A stretch of DNA of 64,000 bases, taken from assembly GCF_050281185.1 (NCBI RefSeq), contig NZ_JBNNWS010000001.1:1-64000 (forward strand), given 5' to 3'. Shown in pieces: positions 52,362 through 60,652 of the stretch. Source of the stretch: Heyndrickxia sp050281185 (GTDB lineage Bacteria; Bacillota; Bacilli; Bacillales; Bacillaceae_C). Both the position numbers and the translations under genes were made by a program. The first letter of the stretch is position 1. Every line of letters begins with the position of its first letter. The notes beneath the pieces are model-generated. The model saw only the letters and a list, made by a program, of their open reading frames with translations. It had not been told where the DNA came from and did no database searches.

Positions 52362-52505
52362 AGACTGTTTTCGTATAGAATGTAAAAATCTTAATCGATA
52401 TTTACTATGTAAAATCTTTACCGATTTTTACTTGTTACTATTTTGTAATATATACGAAAGTCTATAAGCTTGGTTCGGGGCATCTTTTCATAGAAAAATG
52501 CATCT
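52362..52505. mobile_element. MITE-like repeat, family 1 (copy F, degenerate), inside dlt operon II
   Basis: It begins AGACTGTTTTCGTATAG and includes the hairpin words GTAAAATCTTTACCGATTTTTAC. An internal TATACGAAAGTCT looks like the opposite end, and the GGGCATCTTTTC block is shared with the copy at 25730-25920. No target duplication is visible, so it is an older or rearranged copy. It lies between dltX and dltA. Confidence 0.65.
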
Positions 52506-52514
52506 TCCTAAATA

Positions 52515-52661
52515 TTAAAACTCTGCGTATATAAATGGCCCTGCACTCATATCATGAAAACCATATATTAAGACAAGTAAAATAAGAATAAGCAAATAGT
52601 ATAACGTACGAATACTTTGTTTTACTACATAATTTTCAAAAATCTTCTTTATTTTTCCCAT
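52515..52661 (-). CDS. dltX: DltX small membrane protein (operon copy II)
   Basis: This 48-residue protein begins MGKIKKIFENYVV, has a single membrane helix (about 19-34), and ends in the DltX tail HDMSAGPFIYAEF. ATG at 52661 follows AGGAAGGAAG. It is the first gene of operon II. A control region with a WalR-like box and an ECF-like promoter lies upstream. Confidence 0.93.
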   Translation of the reverse strand: MGKIKKIFENYVVKQSIRTLYYLLILILLVLIYGFHDMSAGPFIYAEF

Positions 52662-52724
52662 AAAAAGCTTCCTTCCTACTAATCAGTGCCAAAGCTGCGA
52701 CATCGGGCTATAGTATAATAACAC

Positions 52725-52810
52725 ATAAGCTATAAATATTTGTAAAAAATTTGTAGCTTATTACAATTATATTACATTACTTAGACTACTTAAATACGAA
52801 AAAAGTTGCA
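52725..52810 (-). promoter_or_regulatory. Control region of dlt operon II
   Basis: On the minus strand, going downstream: TGCAAC (52805-52810) with AGTCTA 17 bp later (52782-52787), resembling an ECF sigma (X/M/W) promoter; then TGTAAT-N5-TGTAAT (52760-52776), an exact match to the WalR half-site consensus TGTWAH-N5-TGTWAH; then an 8-bp inverted repeat ATAAGCTA/TAGCTTAT (52725-52761). B. subtilis dlt is under sigma-X. All assignments are by pattern only, in AT-rich DNA. Confidence 0.45.
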
Positions 52811-52895
52811 TAAAAATATGGTTAAATACCTTTTTTTGAGAAAGAAAAAATAAAAAATTTCAATTAGATCGAGGTTGAGGACAAAGATACAGAAA

Positions 52896-52933
52896 AAAAA
52901 GGGTGATAGATCCAAAGACCTATCACCCTTTTT
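52896..52933 (-). terminator. Intrinsic terminator of ald
   Basis: A 14-bp perfect stem (AAAAAGGGTGATAG at 52896-52909 with its complement at 52920-52933) is followed by a T run on the minus strand. Confidence 0.9.
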
Positions 52934-52942
52934 AATTCTTTT

Positions 52943-54076
52943 TTAAGCATTTACTGCTTCTTTAGAGAACGCTTCTTCTACTGTAACATAATTATATCCA
53001 AGATCATGAGCAACTGCTTCAAATGTTACATGACCATTTGCCACATTCACACCAGCTTTAATTGCTGGATTATCATTTACTGCTTTTGCTACACCTTTAG
53101 ATGCAATTTGAACTGCATAAGGAATCGTTACATTCGTTAATGCAATGGTTGATGTACGTGGAACAGCACCAGGCATGTTTGCTACTGTATAATGTACTAC
53201 ACCATGTTTTTCATAAGTTGGGTTGTCATGTGTTGTAATCTGATCACTTGTTTCAAAGTTTCCACCTTGGTCAATCGCAACATCAACAATGACAGAGCCT
53301 GGCTGCATTGATTTAACCATTTCTTCTGTTACTAATTTAGGAGCTTTAGCACCTGGAATTAATACGGAACCAATAACTAAATCTGAATCTTTCACGGCTT
53401 CTGCGATATTATATGGATTGGACATTAATGTTTGTACACTTGTACCAAAAATATCCTCTAATTGACGTAATCGATCTGGACTTAAATCGATAATAGTTAC
53501 ATCTGCACCAAGACCTACCGCAATTTTCGCAGCATTCGTACCAACCATTCCACCACCAATAATTGTTACTTTTCCGCGTTTAACACCTGGAACTCCACTT
53601 AACAGTATCCCTTTGCCGCCTTGAGTTTTTTCAAGGAATTGAGCTCCAATTTGAGAAGCCATACGACCAGCTACTTCACTCATTGGTGATAATAAAGGAA
53701 GAGTTCTGTTAACCGTAACAGTTTCATAGGCAACAGCGATAACTTCGCTTTCAACTAATGCCTTTGCCAACTCTGGTTCTGCAGCTAGATGAAGGTATGT
53801 GAATAAAATTAATCCTTTACGGAAATAAGCATACTCTGATGGAAGAGGTTCCTTTACTTTCATAATCATTTCAGATTTCGCCCATACTTCTGAAGCGCTT
53901 TCAATTATTTCAGCACCAGCTTGTTTATATTCTTCGTTCGTAAAACCACTGCCAAGTCCAGCATTTGTTTCAATAATTACTTTATGTCCAGCATTTGATA
54001 AATGCACAACACCTGCAGGGGTCATAGCAACGCGATTTTCATTATTTTTTATTTCTTTTGGAACACCGATAATCAT
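52943..54076 (-). CDS. ald: Alanine dehydrogenase
   Basis: This 377-residue NAD-dependent enzyme interconverts L-alanine and pyruvate plus ammonia; in Bacillus it is needed for alanine use and sporulation. It has the N-terminal MIIGVPKEIKNNENRVAMTPAG, the active-site lysine region MKVKEPLPSEY, LFTYLHLA with the catalytic histidine, and the NAD-binding GGGMVGTNAAKIA. ATG at 54076 follows GAGGAGA; an upstream in-frame start adds six unlikely residues. The PucR-type gene upstream, on the same strand, is its probable activator. Confidence 0.96.
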   Translation of the reverse strand: MIIGVPKEIKNNENRVAMTPAGVVHLSNAGHKVIIETNAGLGSGFTNEEYKQAGAEIIESASEVWAKSEMIMKVKEPLPSEYAYFRKGLILFTYLHLAAEPELAKALVESEVIAVAYETVTVNRTLPLLSPMSEVAGRMASQIGAQFLEKTQGGKGILLSGVPGVKRGKVTIIGGGMVGTNAAKIAVGLGADVTIIDLSPDRLRQLEDIFGTSVQTLMSNPYNIAEAVKDSDLVIGSVLIPGAKAPKLVTEEMVKSMQPGSVIVDVAIDQGGNFETSDQITTHDNPTYEKHGVVHYTVANMPGAVPRTSTIALTNVTIPYAVQIASKGVAKAVNDNPAIKAGVNVANGHVTFEAVAHDLGYNYVTVEEAFSKEAVNA

Positions 54077-54199
54077 TAAACAACATCTCCTCAATGTTCA
54101 ATTCAATTTTTCATTACACTTCGATTATATTCTTTTTTTTTTTACTTTTCTTTATGGAGAATACAAAAAAACAGTGCCATGATTTGTGAAAAATCACAA

Positions 54200-54322
54200 A
54201 GGCTCTTTTTTTGAACTTTGTTGTTTCTGAAAAAGTCCTGTAGGGTATGCGTTCAGTACAGTTTACTCCGTATAGAAATCGCTTCACGCTTTCCCTACAG
54301 GCGATTTTATCAACAATAAGTC
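54200..54322. mobile_element. Palindromic dispersed repeat, family 2 (copy 4)
   Basis: It has a perfect 9-bp inner inverted repeat, CCTGTAGGG and CCCTACAGG, around TATGCGTTCAG and CGTATAGAAATCGCTTCACGC. The left end AGGCTCTTTTTTTGAACTTTG also resembles a family 1 end, hinting that the two families share ends. It lies between the regulator gene and ald and overlaps the regulator's stop codon. Confidence 0.7.
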
Positions 54323-55559
54323 ACGAATTATCACTCTTCATTTCTTCTATTTTTAAATCTAGATATAAGGTGATTTTTTGATTAACATCTTTTAGATCGA
54401 TTTCTGCTATTTCAGCTATTCGTTTGAGGCGATAATTAAGTGTATTGGTATGAACATGCAATACTTTTGCAGCATCTTGAACATTATTGTCACACTCTAA
54501 ATAAGTTTTTAAAGTGGGTAACAAGTTCGATTGATGCTTTCTGTCATATTCCCTTAATTTTCCGATTGAATAATTTTGATATTTTTCTTTATTTCTAATG
54601 TTAAATAGTTCCTCTAGAAATTGATAAATTCCAAGCTCCTGGTAGCTATAAATAAGTTTTAATTCGTGGGAGAACTCTTCCTTAAGTTCCAATACCCTCA
54701 ATGCTTCTTGATAGCTTTTATTAATCATCTGTGGAGAGTCATAAATTAATCCACATGAACCTTTCACTTGTTCAATCTTTAAACGTTCCTTTATTTTTTC
54801 TATAAAATTTTCCAGAAAACATTTCAGACTATTAATAGAAGCATTGTTTGATCCATGACGTATTAGTAGAATTAGCTGATTTTGATCAAATACACGACAA
54901 ACGACATGAACCTGTTGTAAAGTTTCTATTAAATAGTAGGCATGCTTTTCAATTTTTGGACTTACTTCATGATCAAATTCAATGATTGCAACGGACAATT
55001 TTCCATCTAAATTTATGCCAAACTTATCTGCCTGGCGTTTTATTTCATTTAACTTTGGAACATGCCCTGCTAAAAGCTTCCAAAAAAACTCTTTATAGTT
55101 TTCCTCTGCTTTTCTTTTTTTTATTTGGTGCTGAAGGAGCTGGTTTTTTACTTGTTTCGCTGCCTCCTTAAGCATCTGCAATTTATCTTCTGTAATTTTT
55201 TTATCGTTTGTTTGGGCCCAAATAAATCCGAGTACTTCATTATTTTTACGTACAGAAACAGCAATGCGATTTCCTAATCCCACATTTTCAATAGCCGGTA
55301 TGATCACTGGTTCATCACTTTCAAATAATTTAGTCATAACACCAGATTTCCACAGGCTATTAATGACATTCTCTGGTACCTTTCTTCTAATAATAGTAGC
55401 AATTCTGGCAGCATCAACATTTTCCTCATGCTCGCTATAGGCAATTATTCGGTGATTCGAATCTTCTATTGTAATTGGACAATCTAATATCTCTCCGATA
55501 TGATCTGCCAAACTTTCTGGAGAATCGAAGGAATCCCTAAAAATTTGAGAATGGCTCAT
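54321..55559 (-). CDS. adeR: PucR family transcriptional regulator (AdeR-like)
   Basis: This 412-residue regulator has a GAF-like N-terminal sensor region (about 20-130; IGEILDCPITIEDSNHRIIAYSE), a middle GGDEF-like/PucR domain (about 170-300) and a C-terminal helix-turn-helix (DAAKVLHVHTNTLNYRLKRI, about 362-381). AdeR of B. subtilis activates ald in response to alanine, and this gene lies directly upstream of ald. I chose ATG at 55559 behind GAAAGGGAAG instead of a start 17 codons earlier. The stop overlaps the end of a family 2 repeat. Confidence 0.83.
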   Translation of the reverse strand: MSHSQIFRDSFDSPESLADHIGEILDCPITIEDSNHRIIAYSEHEENVDAARIATIIRRKVPENVINSLWKSGVMTKLFESDEPVIIPAIENVGLGNRIAVSVRKNNEVLGFIWAQTNDKKITEDKLQMLKEAAKQVKNQLLQHQIKKRKAEENYKEFFWKLLAGHVPKLNEIKRQADKFGINLDGKLSVAIIEFDHEVSPKIEKHAYYLIETLQQVHVVCRVFDQNQLILLIRHGSNNASINSLKCFLENFIEKIKERLKIEQVKGSCGLIYDSPQMINKSYQEALRVLELKEEFSHELKLIYSYQELGIYQFLEELFNIRNKEKYQNYSIGKLREYDRKHQSNLLPTLKTYLECDNNVQDAAKVLHVHTNTLNYRLKRIAEIAEIDLKDVNQKITLYLDLKIEEMKSDNS

Positions 55560-55949
55560 AGAAACTTCCCTTTCACAAATAATATGTTTTATTTTATCAT
55601 AATCGGGCATTTATTTGTGGAATTACACAAGACTGGATCAAAACATTTTATATTTTTCACAACTAATTGGTGATTATTTTTATGTTATACTAATAAATTT
55701 TATGTTATACTAATAAATTTTATCTTATTTTTAATGTAAGCGATTACAGTGTTATAGTCAAATTAATATTATTGTAGTAAAATATTTTTATACTTTTATA
55801 AAATTACTTTTCAAAATATACAAAAATATTATTTAGAAACGCAAAGCAAAAAGATGATTTTGAATAATTTTTATTATCAGATCGATCTATGACTTCCCAG
55901 CGAAAATTAAATTAATACAACAAAGATTTTACATAAGAGGTGGTATCAA
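55560..55949. other. Divergent intergenic region between the adeR-like and permease genes
   Basis: This AT-rich region contains an exact tandem duplication of 20 bp (55681-55700 and 55701-55720), each copy with a -10-like TATACT. No other gene or leader structure is apparent. It should hold the promoters of both divergent genes. Confidence 0.6.
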
Positions 55950-57320
55950 ATGGAAAACCAAGAGCTTCATCGCGGTTTAGAAGAAAGACATATTACTTTA
56001 ATGTCTTTAGGGGCTTGTATTGGAGTAGGTTTATTTTTAGGCGCTGGTAAAACAATTGCACTTGCAGGTCCTTCTATATTAATTGCTTACCTTGTTGCAG
56101 GTGCTGTTATGTTTGTTATTATGCGTGCACTAGGAGAAATGGCTATTCAAAATCCAGTTGCAGGTTCATTTAGCCGTTATGCACAAGATTATTTAGGACC
56201 GCTGGCTGGGTTCCTAACTGGTTGGAATTATTGGTTTTTGTGGGTTGTCACATGTATGGCAGAGATTACAGCAGTAGGTGTTTATATGCAATTATGGTTC
56301 CCTCATATCCCTAAATGGATCTGGGCACTAGCTGCACTTGTTATAATGGCAATCGTTAACTTAATTACAGTTAAAGCATTTGGAGAATTAGAATTCTGGT
56401 TTGCCTTAATCAAAATCATTGCTATTATCGCTATGATTGCAACAGGTTTATTGATCATCCTATTTGGTATTGGTAATGGTGGGATTGCAACTGGAATTAG
56501 TAACCTATGGAAACAAGGAGGTTTCGCTCCTAATGGTTTCAAAGGCATTTTATTATCTATGCAAATGGTTATGTTTGCTTACTTAGGTATAGAAATGCTA
56601 GGGGTGACCGCTGGAGAAGCAAAGAATCCAGAAAAAACGATTTCCCGGGCAGTTAATACAGTTTTTTGGCGTATTCTTATCTTTTATGTGGGTGCATTAT
56701 TTGTTATTATGTCCATTTATCCTTGGAATGAAATCGGAACAGCAGGAAGTCCTTTTGTTATGACCTTTGAAAAAATTGGCATTCGACAAGCAGCTGGAAT
56801 TATCAATTTTGTTGTTCTTACAGCAGCACTTTCTAGCTGTAATAGTGGAATTTTTAGTACAGGCCGTATGCTATTTAATCTAGCAGAACAAAATCAAGCA
56901 CCTGCCTCTCTAAAAAAAGTTAATAAAGGAGGCGTCCCATCTTTAGCAATCATTATCTCAACAGCTGCATTATTAATAGGAGTCATTTTAAATTATTTAG
57001 TCCCTGAAAAAGTATTTACTTGGGTAACTAGTATCTCTACTTTTGGTGCAATATGGACATGGACGATGATTTTATTATCTCAGCTAAAATTTAGAAAAGG
57101 TATATCACCTGAGGAACAAGCAAAAATAAAATTCAAAGCACCATTTTGGCCATACGGATCCTATATTGCACTAGCATTCCTTGCCATCGTTGTCGTGTTA
57201 ATGGGGTTCTCCAAGGACACACAAATTGCTTTAATCGTTGGGCCGCTTTGGCTGATTCTATTAGTAGCCGTATACTGCGGTAAGGGAATGCATAGGAGAG
57301 AACAGAAAAATTATAAATGA
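55950..57320 (+). CDS. Amino acid permease, APC family (alanine/D-serine type)
   Basis: This 456-residue transporter has twelve membrane helices and the amino-acid:proton symporter signature (ITLMSLGACIGVGLFLGAGK at 16-35, then AGPSILIAYLVAGAVMFVIMRALGEMA). It resembles the YtnA/AapA/CycA group, which take up alanine, glycine and D-amino acids. It is divergent from an AdeR-like regulator and near ald, so alanine uptake is the best guess. AGAGGTGG precedes ATG. A terminator follows at 57324. Confidence 0.87.
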   Translation: MENQELHRGLEERHITLMSLGACIGVGLFLGAGKTIALAGPSILIAYLVAGAVMFVIMRALGEMAIQNPVAGSFSRYAQDYLGPLAGFLTGWNYWFLWVVTCMAEITAVGVYMQLWFPHIPKWIWALAALVIMAIVNLITVKAFGELEFWFALIKIIAIIAMIATGLLIILFGIGNGGIATGISNLWKQGGFAPNGFKGILLSMQMVMFAYLGIEMLGVTAGEAKNPEKTISRAVNTVFWRILIFYVGALFVIMSIYPWNEIGTAGSPFVMTFEKIGIRQAAGIINFVVLTAALSSCNSGIFSTGRMLFNLAEQNQAPASLKKVNKGGVPSLAIIISTAALLIGVILNYLVPEKVFTWVTSISTFGAIWTWTMILLSQLKFRKGISPEEQAKIKFKAPFWPYGSYIALAFLAIVVVLMGFSKDTQIALIVGPLWLILLVAVYCGKGMHRREQKNYK

Positions 57321-57323
57321 ACA

Positions 57324-57358
57324 AAAGCGCCAGCATAAATATTGCTTGGCGTATTTTT
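57324..57358 (+). terminator. Intrinsic terminator after the permease gene
   Basis: An imperfect stem of AAGCGCCAGCA with TGCTTGGCGT is followed by ATTTTTT. Confidence 0.75.
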
Positions 57359-57614
57359 TATTTTCTATCAAAACCTTACATATGAGTCAAATAATAAAAT
57401 ATTTAATAAATCCCTTTTCTCCTAATGTTAGGACTTTTATAATAAAGACAGATTCATATTTCTATTCTATTATTAAATAGAATGAAAGAGACACTACATA
57501 TTTCGTATCCACTCAAAATATATGATTTTTAACCGATAGTAAGACTATTACTGACGAAATTTTAATATTTTCACATAAATGGTCTATCACAGACTTTATG
57601 GGAAAGGGGAACAG

Positions 57615-60476
57615 ATGAAAAAGATAGGAAAAGTATTGATTTTATCAACAAGTATATTAGTAGCTGCACAGGGGGTTCCCTATTCGCCATTTGAAACAAT
57701 AAAGGCTGAAGCAAGCAGCAGTATAAAATTGAATAAAACAACATATCAGACAACTGATAATGTAAACCTTCGTACAGGAGCAAGTACAAAAAATAAAGCT
57801 ATTATTACCATCCCAAAAGGAAAAATAGTAACTGCTACCGCAAAAACAGGTGCTTGGTACAAGGTATCTTATACATATAGTTTGAAAGGAAAGAATATCA
57901 CTAAAACTGGCTGGGTAAGCGGTTCTTATATAAAAGAATATTATAAATATACAACGATCACAAAATCATATTATTTTTCAAAGTCGCAGGCGAAGCTTTA
58001 TCCCACACCTGACACAAAGAAAAAAGCAGCATATACGATATCTGGAAAGAATGGATTTTATTCTACACAAAAAGTTGTAAATAGCCTTGGGCAAACATGG
58101 TATCGAATATCTTATAACGGAAAAACACTTTACATAAATAGTAGTAGTGTTAATAAGAACTCCTTTGCATCTTTTACAAAAACTAAATACAAAGCCAATA
58201 AAGATACCTATCTTTATCAATCATATGGGACTATTTATAATAAACTAGTAAAAATCCCAAAAGGCACGATTGTTCAATCCACAAAAAGGATTGGAGAATG
58301 GTATAGCGTCACTTATGGTGGGAAATCCGGATATTTTTATATAGGCGACTTTTCAAAATATAATGAAGTAACCTATACATATTCCAACACTAGCACTACA
58401 TATTATTTCACAAAAAATACGGCTAAACTTTATTTGTCACCAAAGGATACAAAAAAGGAAGAAGCTTCTCTTTCAAGTAATAATGGATTTCTTTCCACAC
58501 AGAAAGTTGTAAATAGTTTAGGAGAAACATGGTATCGCGTTGATGAAAAAGATTTATATGTTAGTAGTAAAGATGTTGTAAAGGATTCTTTTAAGGATGT
58601 TCCACAAACAAAATATAAAGCCAATATGGATACATTTGTTTATCAATCCTTTGGAAATTCCTATGATAAACTAGTAAGTATTCCAAAGGACACAATAGTA
58701 ACAGCTACTAGTAGAATTGGAGATTGGTATAAAGTTATTTACAACGGTACATCTGGTTATTTTTATATTGGTGATTTTTCTCCATATAACGAAATTTCTT
58801 ATGAATATACTAATACGAATAAGACCTATTATTTTACCAAACAGACAACAAAGCTTTACTCATATCCTAATTCTTCGGGTAATGAGGTGTACTCCATCGC
58901 AGCAAATAATGGCTTTACCTCTACCCAAAAAATAGTTAATAGTCTTGGAGAAACATGGTATCGAGTTGATGAGTATAATGGAAAAACATTATATGTAAAT
59001 AGCAAAGATGTAAGCAAAAATACTTTCTCAGATATACAAACAGAATATAAAGCTAATAAAGACACATATGTCTATCAATCATTTGGTAATGCCTATAACA
59101 AACTGATCAAAATACCGAAAGACACCATTGTCTCTCCAAACAAAAAAATAGGAGATTGGTATAGTGTTACTTACAATGGTACAGCTGGATATTTTTATAT
59201 TGGTGATTTTTCTCCATATACAAATGTAACTGAAAGTAAGATTCAGGATACTACCTTTGTTACAACTGCCGACTTAAATCTTAGGAAAACAGCAGATGCA
59301 TCATCAAATTTACTTATTACGATTCCAAACTCTAAAATCGTAGTGGCAACTGCCAAAGTTTCTAATGGATGGTATAAGGTGTCATACGGTGGCAAAACAG
59401 GCTATGTAAATGGCAGCTATTTAAAGGAAGTAAAAACCGGTGATCCTATTACAAGTCGAACTGGTTATCAATTCATCGATTTACGAACCCAGTCACCTGT
59501 AACAGCTAAGCAAATAAATGACTATATTTCAAAATATGTGAATTCAACTGGAAAGATAAGTGTACTGACCGGTAAGGGACAAGCATTCATAAATGCAGGA
59601 AAAAAATATGGGGTAAATGCACTTTACTTAGCTGCCCATGCGATTCATGAGAGTGCCTACGGAACCTCCAATATTTCTTTAGGTAAAAATAATTTATTTG
59701 GATTTGGAGCATATGATGCTACACCGTTTGTAGCTGCTTATCGTTTTGCAACAGTAGACCTTAATATTGAATATATTGCACGAGAAATGAAAGCTACTTA
59801 CTTAAACGAAAATAATTGGAAGTATAATGGACCATATCTAGGCTTTAGTACAAAAGATTTAAAAGGGAATCGGATCGATTCAAATAGTGAGGGTATGAAC
59901 TTTTACTATGCAAGTGATCAAAATTGGGGTAAAACAATCGCCAAACACATGGAAAATATACTGCCTTTTGATAAAAACTATTACAGCAAGGCTGTGGCTA
60001 ATACTGTTGTTCCAACTCAGCCTAGCAAACCTGATGGCAGCGATGTTTTCCCAACTGGGATCCAAGCAGTTGCCAATCAAGATCTTGTCTTAAATAGTAA
60101 AAAGGGAATAAACGATGCGGTTAAAAAGATCAAGAAAAATTCAAAATTTTTCTTACTTGAAAAAGCAAACGACTTTTGGGTTAAAGTAATGGTCGATGAT
60201 AAAATATACTGGACAAATGATATTAATTTTGTTTCTTACAAAAAATATTTATCTGTCCAAAATTTAGGTAGGGTTACAGCTGCATCATTAAATGTCCGTA
60301 CCGCTCCTAATTCAACCATTATAGGAGCATTAAATCTTAACGACTATGTACAGATTGTCTTACAAAAAGATGGAACTCCTACGATGGACAGCACAAAAAC
60401 TTGGTATCAAGTGACATTAGCAAATGGAAAAACGGGCTGGATAAGTGCAACGTATGTTGTACAAGAGTTAAAATAA
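57615..60476 (+). CDS. Secreted autolysin: SH3 repeats with N-acetylglucosaminidase domain
   Basis: This 953-residue wall hydrolase starts with a signal peptide (about 1-32, ending IKAEA). A bacterial SH3 domain follows (about 38-105), then three tandem repeats of about 130 residues (each with YYFTK, NGFxSTQKVVNSLGETWYRV, YKANKDTYxYQSFG and GYFYIGDFSPY), another SH3 (about 540-600), a GH73-type glucosaminidase domain (about 620-790, catalytic Glu in AAHAIHESAYGTSNIS), and two C-terminal SH3-like modules. It resembles LytD-type enzymes. ATG at 57615 follows AAAGGGGAAC. Confidence 0.88.
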   Translation: MKKIGKVLILSTSILVAAQGVPYSPFETIKAEASSSIKLNKTTYQTTDNVNLRTGASTKNKAIITIPKGKIVTATAKTGAWYKVSYTYSLKGKNITKTGWVSGSYIKEYYKYTTITKSYYFSKSQAKLYPTPDTKKKAAYTISGKNGFYSTQKVVNSLGQTWYRISYNGKTLYINSSSVNKNSFASFTKTKYKANKDTYLYQSYGTIYNKLVKIPKGTIVQSTKRIGEWYSVTYGGKSGYFYIGDFSKYNEVTYTYSNTSTTYYFTKNTAKLYLSPKDTKKEEASLSSNNGFLSTQKVVNSLGETWYRVDEKDLYVSSKDVVKDSFKDVPQTKYKANMDTFVYQSFGNSYDKLVSIPKDTIVTATSRIGDWYKVIYNGTSGYFYIGDFSPYNEISYEYTNTNKTYYFTKQTTKLYSYPNSSGNEVYSIAANNGFTSTQKIVNSLGETWYRVDEYNGKTLYVNSKDVSKNTFSDIQTEYKANKDTYVYQSFGNAYNKLIKIPKDTIVSPNKKIGDWYSVTYNGTAGYFYIGDFSPYTNVTESKIQDTTFVTTADLNLRKTADASSNLLITIPNSKIVVATAKVSNGWYKVSYGGKTGYVNGSYLKEVKTGDPITSRTGYQFIDLRTQSPVTAKQINDYISKYVNSTGKISVLTGKGQAFINAGKKYGVNALYLAAHAIHESAYGTSNISLGKNNLFGFGAYDATPFVAAYRFATVDLNIEYIAREMKATYLNENNWKYNGPYLGFSTKDLKGNRIDSNSEGMNFYYASDQNWGKTIAKHMENILPFDKNYYSKAVANTVVPTQPSKPDGSDVFPTGIQAVANQDLVLNSKKGINDAVKKIKKNSKFFLLEKANDFWVKVMVDDKIYWTNDINFVSYKKYLSVQNLGRVTAASLNVRTAPNSTIIGALNLNDYVQIVLQKDGTPTMDSTKTWYQVTLANGKTGWISATYVVQELK

Positions 60477-60500
60477 AGTAAATTTGGAGAATCATGCATG

Positions 60501-60534
60501 AAAAAAGATAGTGGACTTGCCACTATCTTTTTTT
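60501..60534 (+). terminator. Intrinsic terminator after the autolysin gene
   Basis: Arms AAAGATAGTGG and CCACTATCTTT (the latter at 60520-60530) with a 5-nt loop are followed by T4. Confidence 0.88.
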
Positions 60535-60652
60535 ATTTCCTATATGCTATTTTCAAACAGAAAGACATAATGTTTAGCTTTAGGATCTGCAATAGGGAGA
60601 TTTTTTAGGTTAGTTTAATATGAATCAATATAGTGTTGTGTAACCACCAAAT

